Assembly (NCBI GenBank): GCA_001303665.1 | Contig: LJUF01000134.1 | Coordinates: forward strand, 1 to 10,258 | DNA: 10,258 nucleotides | Direction of reading: 5' to 3' | Source of the DNA: Phycisphaerae bacterium SM23_33 | GTDB lineage: Bacteria > Planctomycetota > Phycisphaerae > SM23-33 | Shown: positions 1-6,520 of the stretch, one piece after another | How the letters are laid out: every line of letters starts with the position of its first letter | Numbering within the stretch: position 1 is the stretch's first letter | The notes under the pieces: model-generated | Told to the model about the DNA's origin: nothing | The model's database searches: none | The model's input: only the letters and a program-made list of their open reading frames with translations | Translations under genes and position numbers: made by a program

Positions 1-945
1 CCCGGCCGAGGCGTAGCGGACCAGCCCGGCGGCCGCGTCCAGCAGGGCGAAGAAGCACGTCACGAAGCGGCTGCTGTCGAGGTCTTCGATGAGCAGGTCG
101 TTGACGCGCGTGAGGACGGCGGGGATGTCCAGCTCGGCCGCGGTCGGCCGGCCGCCGGCGTGCGCCGACGAGCTGAGGGCCCGCAGCATGGCCCGGGCCT
201 CGGCGATGACCAGGGCCGGGCCCACGCCGTGCCCGGTGGCGTCGGCCAGCATCAGCGTCCAGCGCCCGCCGCCGAGGTCGAAGAAGTCGTAGATGTCTCC
301 GCCGGTCTCGTCGGCCGGCCAGGAGGCACCGGCCATGTCGAAGCCGGCCACCTGCGGGTTCTGGCGGGGCAGCAGGTCCTGCTGGATCTCCCGGGCGATG
401 GCCAGCGACTGTTCCATCCGCAGCTTCTCCAGGTAGTGCGCCAGCAACCGGGCCCGCTGGAGGACGACCCCGGCCTGGGCGGCGAGGGTTTCGGCCAGGG
501 TGACGTCCTGGGGCGAAAAGCCCGCGCCGCGCTTATTCAGCACCTCCAGGACGCCCACGAGCTGGCCGTCGTGGTCCAGCAGGGGGACGGCCAGGATGTT
601 GCGGGTGCGGAAGCCGGTGCGGCGGTCCACCTCGCGGTTGAAGCGATGGTCGGCGTAGGCGTCGGGGATGTTCAGCACGCGCCGGTTGCGGGCGACGGCC
701 CCGGCGATGCCCGCGTCGCCGGGAAGGCGGATCTCTTCGGCCCCGTGGGCGATCCGGCTGACCAGCTCGCCGGTGGTCTGGTCGTACAGGAACAGGGTGG
801 CGCGTTCGGCCTCCAGCAGTTCCATGGAGCTGGTGATGACCAGGCCCAGCAGCTCGTCCAGGTCGGTGGTGGCCACCATGTCGCGGGTGATCTTGAGGAC
901 GTCCTGGCAGGCGGACAGCAGCTTGTCGCGGTCGGACGCCGGCAC
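1..945 (-). CDS. GAF domain plus SpoIIE-type PP2C serine/threonine phosphatase (C-terminus cut by window edge)
   Basis: Conceptual translation from a GTG at 943-945 gives 315 open codons running off the left edge. Residues about 28-166 form a GAF sensor domain, with a helical start, a strand segment ATLFLYD and a C-terminal LVGVLEVLNK strand. Residues about 167-195 are a helical linker carrying AREIQQDLLP, the signature that precedes SpoIIE phosphatase domains. From about 201 the catalytic domain begins, with the metal-binding motif GGDIYDFF (D217) and DATGHG (D235). The family dephosphorylates anti-sigma-factor antagonists in partner-switching pathways, with the GAF domain acting as a ligand or redox input. 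No kinase or antagonist partner is visible here. The GTG was chosen because AGGAGA (952-957) sits 6 bases upstream and the GAF helix starts soon after; no in-frame ATG precedes residue 23. Probably cytoplasmic, since no membrane segment or signal peptide is seen. Family assignment is secure; the target is unknown. Confidence 0.9.
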   Translation of the reverse strand, partial: MPASDRDKLLSACQDVLKITRDMVATTDLDELLGLVITSSMELLEAERATLFLYDQTTGELVSRIAHGAEEIRLPGDAGIAGAVARNRRVLNIPDAYADHRFNREVDRRTGFRTRNILAVPLLDHDGQLVGVLEVLNKRGAGFSPQDVTLAETLAAQAGVVLQRARLLAHYLEKLRMEQSLAIAREIQQDLLPRQNPQVAGFDMAGASWPADETGGDIYDFFDLGGGRWTLMLADATGHGVGPALVIAEARAMLRALSSSAHAGGRPTAAELDIPAVLTRVNDLLIEDLDSSRFVTCFFALLDAAAGLVRYASAG

Positions 946-951
946 GTCGGA

Positions 952-957
952 TCTCCT
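952..957 (-). promoter_or_regulatory. Ribosome binding site deciding the GTG start of the phosphatase
   Basis: On the minus strand AGGAGA lies 6 bases before GTG 945-943. The next in-frame ATG is 22 codons further in, inside the first GAF helix, so this site supports the GTG start. Confidence 0.6.
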
Positions 958-1010
958 GACTGGTGCACAGCGTAGCCGCCGACGGCATGACGGTCAACGG
1001 CGCGGCGGGC

Positions 1011-1038
1011 CCGGGGCGCAGGCGCCGTCCCGCCCCGG
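1011..1038 (-). terminator. GC-rich hairpin just downstream of the aldo/keto reductase stop
   Basis: CCGGGGCG (1011-1018) and CGCCCCGG (1031-1038) are perfect 8-base inverted arms around a 12-base loop. The hairpin begins 4 bases past the reductase TGA (1045-1043) on the minus strand. No T-tract follows, so it is a terminator candidate or 3'-end stabiliser rather than a textbook intrinsic terminator. It also sits in the 97-base gap before the phosphatase, which would favour separate transcription of the two genes. Confidence 0.4.
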
Positions 1039-1042
1039 CCGG

Positions 1043-2149
1043 TCAGTCGATGGACAGGGCGGCCTTGGCCTTCTGGATCTGCTCGACGATCTCCAGGTGC
1101 TGCGGGCACTTCTCCTGGCACTCACCGCACTCCGTGCACCGCTTGAGCTGTTCGACGGGGTCCTGGTGTGGGTACTTCGACCGGATCCAGTGGGCCAGGT
1201 CCCTCTCGTCCACGCCGTAGATGGCGAAATCCCTCATCACCTGCATGAACTTCTGCGGGTCGAAGCCGTTGGGGCATTCCTTGCAGTACCCGCAGCCGGT
1301 GCAGAAATCGCCCTGGATGAATTTGACGGCCTCCATCTTCCGGATGAGCTGCTGCCGGTACGGCTCGTCCAGCGTCTCGGCGCCCTGGAGGGCCTGGACG
1401 GCCTGGTCCACCTCCTCGGCGGCGGTGAAGCCGATGATGGAGGTGGAAATGTTCCTGTTGGCCAGCAGGAATCGCAGGGCGCCGTACCAGGGCCCGCGGT
1501 AGCCGTCCCGCAGGAAGTCCAGCGACTTCTCCCCGGCCAGGCCCAGCACGCCCCCGGCCAGCGGGTTCATGATGATGACCCCCACGCCCCGGCCGCCCGC
1601 GTAGGCGATGAGCGGCTCCTCCTTGCGGTTGATGATGTTGTAGGAGACGGTCGCGCACAGCAGCGCGCCGCTGTCCACGGCGGCCTGGAACGCCTCCGGC
1701 GGGCCGTGGAAGGTGAACCCCAGCCCGTACTTGATCAGGCCTTCGGCCCGGGCCTTCTCGATGCCTTCGACCGTGCCGCCCTTGGCCACCGCCCGCTCAA
1801 CCACCTCCGCGCTCTGCAGGCCCCAGAGCTGGTAGAAGTCGAAATAGTCCAGACCCGTCGCCTCCAGTGACTTCTCGATGGTCTTCCTGACGGCGTCGGC
1901 CGTGGGCGCCTGGGCCCAGTTGGACTTGCCGGAGAAGTATATCTCGCTGCGGCGGCCCCGGACCGCCCGCCCGGCCCAGGCCTGGCTCTTCCCGCCGACG
2001 TAGCCGGTGGACGTGTCGATGTAGTTCATCCCCAGGTCGAGGCCGCGGTGGATGATCTGGTGGCAGGCCTCTTCCGAGGGGAACCTCATGCTCCCGAAGC
2101 TGATGGCCGAAACCTTCACGCCGGAGCGACCGAGCTTTCTGTACAGCAT
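1043..2149 (-). CDS. Aldo/keto reductase family protein with C-terminal dicluster 4Fe-4S domain
   Basis: The 368-residue product starts MLYRKLGRSGVKVSAISFGS, the classic AKR N-terminus, and continues as a TIM barrel to about residue 275. A ferredoxin-like tail follows with two cluster motifs: C283, C286, C289, C292 (CX2CX2CX2CP) and C338, C341, C344, C348 (CX2CX2CX3CP). This resembles the predicted iron-sulfur AKRs of the COG1453 type, whose substrates are mostly unknown; electron flow between a ferredoxin-type centre and the barrel is inferred. Of the AKR tetrad, D45, Y50 and K75 are in place, but the His expected in YxLHG is W109 (FYQLWGL), so classic carbonyl reduction may be altered or absent. 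No signal peptide, so cytoplasmic. GGAGG (2159-2163) lies 9 bases before the ATG. It follows a MerR-type gene on the same strand after 181 bases, so it may be a target of that regulator. The fold is secure, the reaction is not. Confidence 0.93.
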   Translation of the reverse strand: MLYRKLGRSGVKVSAISFGSMRFPSEEACHQIIHRGLDLGMNYIDTSTGYVGGKSQAWAGRAVRGRRSEIYFSGKSNWAQAPTADAVRKTIEKSLEATGLDYFDFYQLWGLQSAEVVERAVAKGGTVEGIEKARAEGLIKYGLGFTFHGPPEAFQAAVDSGALLCATVSYNIINRKEEPLIAYAGGRGVGVIIMNPLAGGVLGLAGEKSLDFLRDGYRGPWYGALRFLLANRNISTSIIGFTAAEEVDQAVQALQGAETLDEPYRQQLIRKMEAVKFIQGDFCTGCGYCKECPNGFDPQKFMQVMRDFAIYGVDERDLAHWIRSKYPHQDPVEQLKRCTECGECQEKCPQHLEIVEQIQKAKAALSID

Positions 2150-2330
2150 GCCGGATTTCCTCCAAGCCCTCCGCCGGGCTGACCCCGCCGGTTGCTGCCG
2201 ATTCTAACCTCTTGACAGGCGGGAAAACAAAGCATTCCAGCCGCACCGTCCAGCCCGCCCAATAGAACGGCCCGGGAAATGGCCCGGGGTGGGGCCCGCC
2301 GTGGGTGGACCGGTTCGCTGGCCCGCGGAG
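2150..2330. other. Intergenic gap between the MerR gene and the aldo/keto reductase
   Basis: This 181-base gap is the longest in the window. It holds the candidate minus-strand promoter at 2201-2230 and the reductase ribosome binding site. Two copies of GGCCCGGG (2269-2276 and 2281-2288) could pair through their CCCGGG cores downstream of the MerR stop, but no T-tract follows. A plus-strand TTGACA at 2212-2217 has no acceptable -10 partner. No small ORF with coding character was recognised. Confidence 0.5.
2201..2230 (-). promoter_or_regulatory. Candidate sigma-70-like promoter for the aldo/keto reductase
   Basis: Reading the minus strand, TAGAAT (2206-2201) matches the -10 consensus at five of six bases. 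TTGTTT (2230-2225) is a weak -35 (three of six) at 18-base spacing. The patch is distinctly AT-rich within GC-rich surroundings and would give a 5' leader of about 45 bases before the ATG at 2149. No convincing MerR-type dyad was seen in the spacer. Based on sequence match only. Confidence 0.35.
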
Positions 2331-2573
2331 CTACCGGCCCCGCAGCCAGGTGGTGCGGATCTCGCGGAGGGTGTAGCCGCTGTCGTTGAGCTCGCGGATG
2401 AGGCGGATGCGCTTGATGAGGTCCGGGTCGAAGAATCGCCGCCGGGTGCCGGGCTGGACGATGGGGGTGACCAGTCCCAGCATGACATAGTATTCGATGG
2501 TCTGCGTGGAGACGCCGGCGACCTTGGCGGCTTGGCCGATCTTCATCAATTCTTTCGGTTGGGCCTCGGGCAT
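2331..2573 (-). CDS. Minimal MerR-family transcriptional regulator
   Basis: The 80-residue product is almost entirely a MerR winged-helix DNA-binding domain: helix-turn-helix around residues 10-30 (KIGQAAKVAGVSTQTIEYY), then the wing RRFFDPDLIKRIRLIREL and the SGYTLREIR helix. It ends at about residue 80, with no dimerisation coiled coil or effector-binding domain, which full MerR proteins (typically over 110 residues) carry. The closest type is therefore the short MerR/HTH_17-like group. The typical Arg of the R-Y-Y-E segment is replaced (TIEYYVMLGLV), a modest divergence. The ATG at 2573 has only a weak purine-rich leader; an internal ATG at 2546 (M10), directly before the HTH, is a plausible alternative start. 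It precedes the reductase gene on the same strand and is divergent from the gene at 2694; either could be its target. Confidence 0.85.
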   Translation of the reverse strand: MPEAQPKELMKIGQAAKVAGVSTQTIEYYVMLGLVTPIVQPGTRRRFFDPDLIKRIRLIRELNDSGYTLREIRTTWLRGR

Positions 2574-2622
2574 GCCCGTCTTCTCTACGGTCTTATCGTT
2601 GCTGTCGGCCGCAAAACTTTAG

Positions 2623-2655
2623 CCCCGCCGCCGGCCGGGCGGACGGGGAATTTTT
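2623..2655 (+). terminator. Intrinsic-terminator-like hairpin in the divergent intergenic region
   Basis: CCCCGCCGCC (2623-2632) pairs with GGCGG-A-CGGGG (2638-2648), giving a 10-base-pair GC stem with one bulged A and a 5-base loop. It is followed by AA and five Ts (2651-2655). On the plus strand this has intrinsic-terminator form, yet no plus-strand gene lies upstream; the gene it precedes starts at 2694. It may be a leader attenuator for that gene, an insulator against antisense transcription, or chance in GC-rich DNA. Confidence 0.45.
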
Positions 2656-2693
2656 CTGTGCTCGCCCGCCACGCCGCGGTTACATTCCCGGCC

Positions 2694-3245
2694 ATGGATT
2701 CCCTGAAAGCCCTGCTGTTCGAGAACCCCTTGAAGCTGTATCTGCTGCTGGCCGTCGCCGAGGTGGTGGTCGCCGCGTTCTGGTACTCGCGGCGGACACG
2801 GCGGTGGGGGCTGGGCATGCTGGTGCCGGTGCTGCTGGCGGTGGTTGTGGCCCTGACCGCCCACTTGGTGATGACCGACCGCGAGCAGATCGCCGCGGCC
2901 CTGAAGGCCATCGCCGCCAGCGCCGAGGCGGGCGACCTGAGCGCCGCCGCCGGCTACCTCGACGCCGACTGCGTGGGCGCAGGATATAGGGGCAGCCGCC
3001 TGGAAAGAGAGGAGCTGATCCTGCTTGGCCAGCAGGCGCTGCGGAAGTACCCCGTGCAGACGGTGCGTTTGAGCAACGTCGAGACCAAGATCGCCGGCGC
3101 CAATGCCACCACGACGCTGAATACCCACGTCACGTTCCGCAGCGGCGAGCGCTACCGGCTGGACTGGAAGGTCCAGTGGGCCAAGCGGCCCGCCGGCTGG
3201 CGGATCGTGGCCGTGGAGCTGCCCGCGGCCGTCAGCGCCATCTGA
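2694..3245 (+). CDS. Two-helix membrane protein with C-terminal NTF2/SnoaL-like domain
   Basis: The 183-residue product has a hydrophobic segment at about 14-30, a basic loop SRRTRRW at 32-38, and a second hydrophobic segment at about 39-60. A soluble domain fills the rest. The two helices flanking an Arg-rich loop suggest both termini lie outside the cytoplasm, though this topology is only inferred. Residues about 62-177 look NTF2/SnoaL-like: an N-terminal helix (REQIAAALKAIAASAEAGD), a short segment on cavity residues, then a curved beta sheet ending DWKVQWAKRPAGWRIVAVEL, the usual last two strands of the fold. These domains bind small ligands or act as scaffolds. The reading frame is open back to 2289, but the ATG at 2694 begins a sensible protein, and the upstream part is antisense to the MerR gene. 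No clear ribosome binding site precedes it. A 103-base gap separates it from the next gene. Confidence 0.72.
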   Translation: MDSLKALLFENPLKLYLLLAVAEVVVAAFWYSRRTRRWGLGMLVPVLLAVVVALTAHLVMTDREQIAAALKAIAASAEAGDLSAAAGYLDADCVGAGYRGSRLEREELILLGQQALRKYPVQTVRLSNVETKIAGANATTTLNTHVTFRSGERYRLDWKVQWAKRPAGWRIVAVELPAAVSAI

Positions 3246-3348
3246 AGCTCCAGCCGACTGCCGGGGGCAGCCCGCGGGCCCGAGGAAACGGAACCGGTAA
3301 CGTCCGAGTGGGTTTCAGTGCCGGAAGGGCCTCTGGAAAGGGCAGGCC
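3246..3348. other. Leader region before the SUMF1/CBM9-like gene
   Basis: The 103-base gap contains a small hairpin (CTGCC-GGG-GGCAG, followed closely by the palindrome GCCCGCGGGC) with no T-tract, and a purine-rich GGAAAGGGCAGG stretch just before the ATG at 3349 that may serve as ribosome binding site. No promoter was convincing. Confidence 0.35.
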
Positions 3349-5847
3349 ATGCGGTGCATCGCGACGGCATTTCTGGTTGTGCTGGTCACGTCGGGGGGGA
3401 TGGCGGCGCAGGAGAGCCGGCCCGCCGCGACGATGAGCTTGGACCTCGGCGGCGGCATGAAGATGGTGCTGTTGGAGATTCCGCCCGGTGAGTTCATGAT
3501 GGGCTCGCCGGACGGCGAGAAGGAGCGGCAGGCCTGCGAGACGCCCGTCCACAAGGTGAGAATCACCCGGCCGTTCTACATGGGCCGCTGCGAGGTCACC
3601 AACCGCCAGTATCGCTGCTTCCGCCCGGAGCACCGCAGCGGGCACCTCGACGGCGACAACCAACCGGCGCTGTGGGTGTCCTGGCACGACGCGGAGGGCT
3701 TCTGCCGCTGGCTGTCGAGGGAGGTCAAGAAGAACGTCCGCCTGCCCACCGAGGCCCAGTGGGAGTACGCCTGCCGCGCCGGCACCAGCACACGCTTCCA
3801 CACCGGCGACGGCGTCCGCGGCGTGAAGGACTCGGCCGATCTGGCCCTGGCTGCCTGGTACGGGGCCACCGCCGCCGGCCGGAGCCACCCCGTGGGCCTG
3901 AGAGAACCCAATAAGTTCGGCCTGTACGACATGCACGGCAACGCCTGGGAGTGGTGCCGGGACTGGTTCGCCGCGGACTATTACAGGAGCAGCCCGGCCG
4001 AGGACCCGACCGGCCCGGCCGCGGGGGCGGCCAAGGTGCTGCGCGGCGGGTGCTGGTTCTACTGGACGCACCATTACTGCCGCTCGGGGCACCGCTACCG
4101 CTTTCGCCCGGACGCCCGAGAGCCGGTGATCGGCTTCCGCGTGGTGCTGGAGCCGGGGCCGTACCAGCCGCCCTCGCCGCCGGAGGTGACGCAGCCCTGG
4201 CCGCCGGCGCGGGACATCGTGCTGGCCTGGGCCCCGGCCAACAAGGCCGAGGCCGAGGTGACCAGGAGCTTCGGCCCGCCGGCGGTCTTCGTGCCCAGGA
4301 CCGAGGCCCCCGAGATTGACGGGAAGCTGGACGACGCGGTGTGGAAGAAGGCCCGGCCGCTGTACTTCAGACATCTTTCCGGCCGGCCGGCCCCGCCCAG
4401 CCAGACCACCATCGCCCGGGTGCTGTCCGACGAGGGGAGCCTCTACTTCGCCTTCGCCTGCGGCGAGGACGACATGAAGCGGCTGACGGCGGCGGGAACC
4501 AATCGCGACGATCCCATCTGGCAGGGCGACACCGTCGAGATCTTCCTCGACCCGCACCACCAGCAGAGGCACATGAAGTACTACCACATCGCCGTCAACC
4601 CGGCCGGGCTGACCATGGACAGTAAGGATGAGGACCCGCTGTGGACACCGCAGCTCAAGGTGGCCACGCAGAAAATGGAGGCCGGCTGGACGGTGGAGCT
4701 GGCCCTGCCGCTGGCCTCGCTGGAGCTGTCCGACGATGACGTCCCGACGGTCTGGGGGATGAACCTCACCCGCTACCGCCCGGACTTCGAGACGCAAAGA
4801 CCCAGGCTGGGCACGCTGACTCCCCACTCCTGGCCGGTGGACAACCCCGACCTGCTCCGCCTGGCCGAGGACACCGGCTGGGCGGCGACGCTGTCGGACT
4901 CCTCGCACGTGGCCGCGCGCTTCGGCCACGCCGTCCTGGAGATCGGCAGGAAAAAGACCGCCCCGCCGGCAAGGCTGTTCGAGCTGATCGCCCGCGCGGA
5001 CTTCGCCTCCGGCAGCAAGGGCAGGTTCTCCAACGGCACCGTCGAGGACGGCGGCTACATGGGCGCCGGCAAGGCCCTGCGCGTGAAGGGCGGCCAGGTG
5101 ACCGTCTTCCAGGTGCCGCTGACGGACTTCCGCGACGTGCAGCTTCTGGCGACGCTAAAGGCCGAGGGCGGCAGCGGCGTCTACTGGCACACCTTCGGCA
5201 AGATGTACGGCTCCAACAAGTGCTGCCCGCGGCAGGTGACGACGCTGACGCACGATCCGCTCCAACTGCCGCCGACGTTCAACTACTGCGACGGGGCCGG
5301 GCGGATCGACGCCACCTCCGCCGGCGTGGCCGACCCCTACTACGCCGCCTTCATGAAGCACCTGAGCTGGTTCTCCGAGCCCACCATCGGGCGGATCCGC
5401 TGCGCCGGCCCCGACCACTGGGCCGTCGTCTACACCCGCGTCGGCGACCTCCAGACCCAGCATCCCCACAACCGGCGCGTGGAGCCGGAGAAGGACGCCA
5501 TCCCCGGGTGGTTCTTTCACTCCGCCGGCGACTATGACCTCCTGATCTCCGACGCGGTCATGTTCAAGGGCATCGACAACGAGCCGCCCGAGAAGCCCGC
5601 CGGCGTCAGGTGCAGGGCCGACGGCGAGCAGGTCATGCTTGCCTGGAATCCCAGCCGGGACAACACCCTGACCGTCTGGTACAGGATCCTGCTGGGGGAG
5701 GGCGAGCAGGCCCGGCCGATCGCCGAGACGGCCAGGCTGTCCATGGCCCTGCCGCGCGCCGCCGTCGGGGGCAGGAAGCTGTGCGTCCAGGCCGTGGACT
5801 TCTTCGAGAACGTCTCCGAGCCCTCCCGGCCGGTCAACGCCAGATAG
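3349..5847 (+). CDS. Secreted SUMF1 (FGE-like) / CBM9-like multidomain protein
   Basis: The 832-residue product begins with a signal peptide (cleavage likely near AA-QE, residue 20). Residues about 35-268 form a SUMF1/FGE-sulfatase fold: IPPGEFMMGS, EVTNRQY, WVSWHDAEGFCRWL, RLPTEAQWEYACRAGT, GLYDMHGNAWEW and LRGGCWF. Formylglycine-generating enzymes use two cysteines in RGGSxxCxxxxC; here the nearby cysteines are C235 (at the Ser position) and C244, and Tyr holds the first catalytic site. Sulfatase activation is therefore doubtful, and a binding or other role is more likely. Residues about 318-512 form a CBM9/DOMON-like carbohydrate-binding domain (APEIDGKLDDAVWKKA, WQGDTVEIFLDP). Residues about 543-741 are an unrecognised, probably beta-rich domain with a vicinal C625-C626. 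Residues about 746-832 resemble a fibronectin type III module. Probably periplasmic or surface-located, acting on or binding glycans (inference). The next gene lies 46 bases downstream. Confidence 0.9.
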   Translation: MRCIATAFLVVLVTSGGMAAQESRPAATMSLDLGGGMKMVLLEIPPGEFMMGSPDGEKERQACETPVHKVRITRPFYMGRCEVTNRQYRCFRPEHRSGHLDGDNQPALWVSWHDAEGFCRWLSREVKKNVRLPTEAQWEYACRAGTSTRFHTGDGVRGVKDSADLALAAWYGATAAGRSHPVGLREPNKFGLYDMHGNAWEWCRDWFAADYYRSSPAEDPTGPAAGAAKVLRGGCWFYWTHHYCRSGHRYRFRPDAREPVIGFRVVLEPGPYQPPSPPEVTQPWPPARDIVLAWAPANKAEAEVTRSFGPPAVFVPRTEAPEIDGKLDDAVWKKARPLYFRHLSGRPAPPSQTTIARVLSDEGSLYFAFACGEDDMKRLTAAGTNRDDPIWQGDTVEIFLDPHHQQRHMKYYHIAVNPAGLTMDSKDEDPLWTPQLKVATQKMEAGWTVELALPLASLELSDDDVPTVWGMNLTRYRPDFETQRPRLGTLTPHSWPVDNPDLLRLAEDTGWAATLSDSSHVAARFGHAVLEIGRKKTAPPARLFELIARADFASGSKGRFSNGTVEDGGYMGAGKALRVKGGQVTVFQVPLTDFRDVQLLATLKAEGGSGVYWHTFGKMYGSNKCCPRQVTTLTHDPLQLPPTFNYCDGAGRIDATSAGVADPYYAAFMKHLSWFSEPTIGRIRCAGPDHWAVVYTRVGDLQTQHPHNRRVEPEKDAIPGWFFHSAGDYDLLISDAVMFKGIDNEPPEKPAGVRCRADGEQVMLAWNPSRDNTLTVWYRILLGEGEQARPIAETARLSMALPRAAVGGRKLCVQAVDFFENVSEPSRPVNAR

Positions 5848-5893
5848 GGCGGCCAGACGGCGGCGGGTCGGCACAGGCGAAAAGGGGTCAGCC

Positions 5894-6520
5894 ATGGATG
5901 ACATTCAGCCCATGACGGTGACTTACCAGAACACCGACGCCGAACTCCTTGACTTGTACATGCACGCCCTCGAGGCCGGCGCGAAAGCCCACGGAGGCGC
6001 CGTCAGGGGGGTGCTGCCTCTTCACCTGTTTGCAGTCCTGGCGGCGCTGGCGGTGGGGCATGTGCAGTGGGTCCTGGCCGCGATCTTTTTCGTCATCCTG
6101 GAGGCCGCCATGCTGCTGCGCTGGGGGCTGCTGGGCCGCAGGGGCTGGGCCGGGGGCGTGCGGCGCTACGCCGAGCGCGCCCGCAAGGAAGCCTGGTACA
6201 ACAACTGGCTTTGCCCCACCACCCTTTCCTTGTCCCGGGAGGGGGTGGCGTATCGCAAGTGGTATTCAGCGTGCTCCTACCATTGGCAGATCGTCGAGAC
6301 CGTCGCCATCTGGCGGCAGTATGTCGTGATCACTCTTGGCTCGGCGGTGCTGGCGATGATTCCTCGTCGGACGTTCGCCAGTGACGCTGAGATGCAGCAG
6401 TTCGCGGGGGCGGCCCAGGATATGATGCAGCGTGCCAAGGCCGAGCAGCCCTCGGCCCCGGCCGCCCAACCATCTCCCGCGGCGCCCGAAAAGAACACAG
6501 TTGATGACAAAGCTGATTGA
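5894..6520 (+). CDS. YcxB-like membrane protein
   Basis: The 208-residue product has a short polar N-terminus (about 1-38), two closely spaced hydrophobic helices (about 40-54 and 57-78), a basic cytoplasmic-type stretch (GRRGWAGGVRRYAERARK), and a C-terminal domain at about 108-172. That domain shows the YcxB pattern: YHWQIVETVAIWRQYVVITL, then AMIPRRTFASDAEMQQF. Residues about 183-200 are a Pro/Ala-rich tail. YcxB-like proteins are small membrane proteins of unknown biochemical role. AAGGGG lies upstream of the ATG, and a second in-frame Met is at residue 7. The gene is 46 bases after the SUMF1 gene, and its last codons overlap the start of the next gene, so it is probably in one transcript with both. 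Family call fairly secure, function unknown. Confidence 0.78.
   Translation: MDDIQPMTVTYQNTDAELLDLYMHALEAGAKAHGGAVRGVLPLHLFAVLAALAVGHVQWVLAAIFFVILEAAMLLRWGLLGRRGWAGGVRRYAERARKEAWYNNWLCPTTLSLSREGVAYRKWYSACSYHWQIVETVAIWRQYVVITLGSAVLAMIPRRTFASDAEMQQFAGAAQDMMQRAKAEQPSAPAAQPSPAAPEKNTVDDKAD

Noticed and set aside
160..975. 271-codon plus-strand frame opposite the GAF-SpoIIE gene
   Set aside because: Antisense shadow; the minus-strand reading has unmistakable GAF and PP2C motifs.
668..1870. 400-codon plus-strand frame spanning the phosphatase and reductase region
   Set aside because: It crosses two well-supported minus-strand genes and the gap between them, and its translation lacks any domain pattern.
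2212..2240. Plus-strand TTGACA as a -35 promoter box
   Set aside because: No acceptable -10 at 16-18 bases and no plus-strand gene for nearly 500 bases downstream.
2289..2693. N-terminal extension of the NTF2-like membrane gene back to 2289
   Set aside because: The extra 135 codons are antisense to the MerR gene and cross the terminator-like hairpin; the protein from 2694 begins naturally with its membrane segments.
3232..4929. 565-codon minus-strand open frame opposite the SUMF1/CBM9-like gene
   Set aside because: It is antisense to a gene with clear domains and signal peptide. Its translation is Arg/Gly/Pro/Ala/Val-rich with no recognisable motif, as expected from the GC-rich third-position bias.
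6432..6503. 24-codon extension of the PQQ-repeat protein
   Set aside because: The extension is Pro/Arg-rich and would bury the signal peptide that starts at the ATG at 6504.
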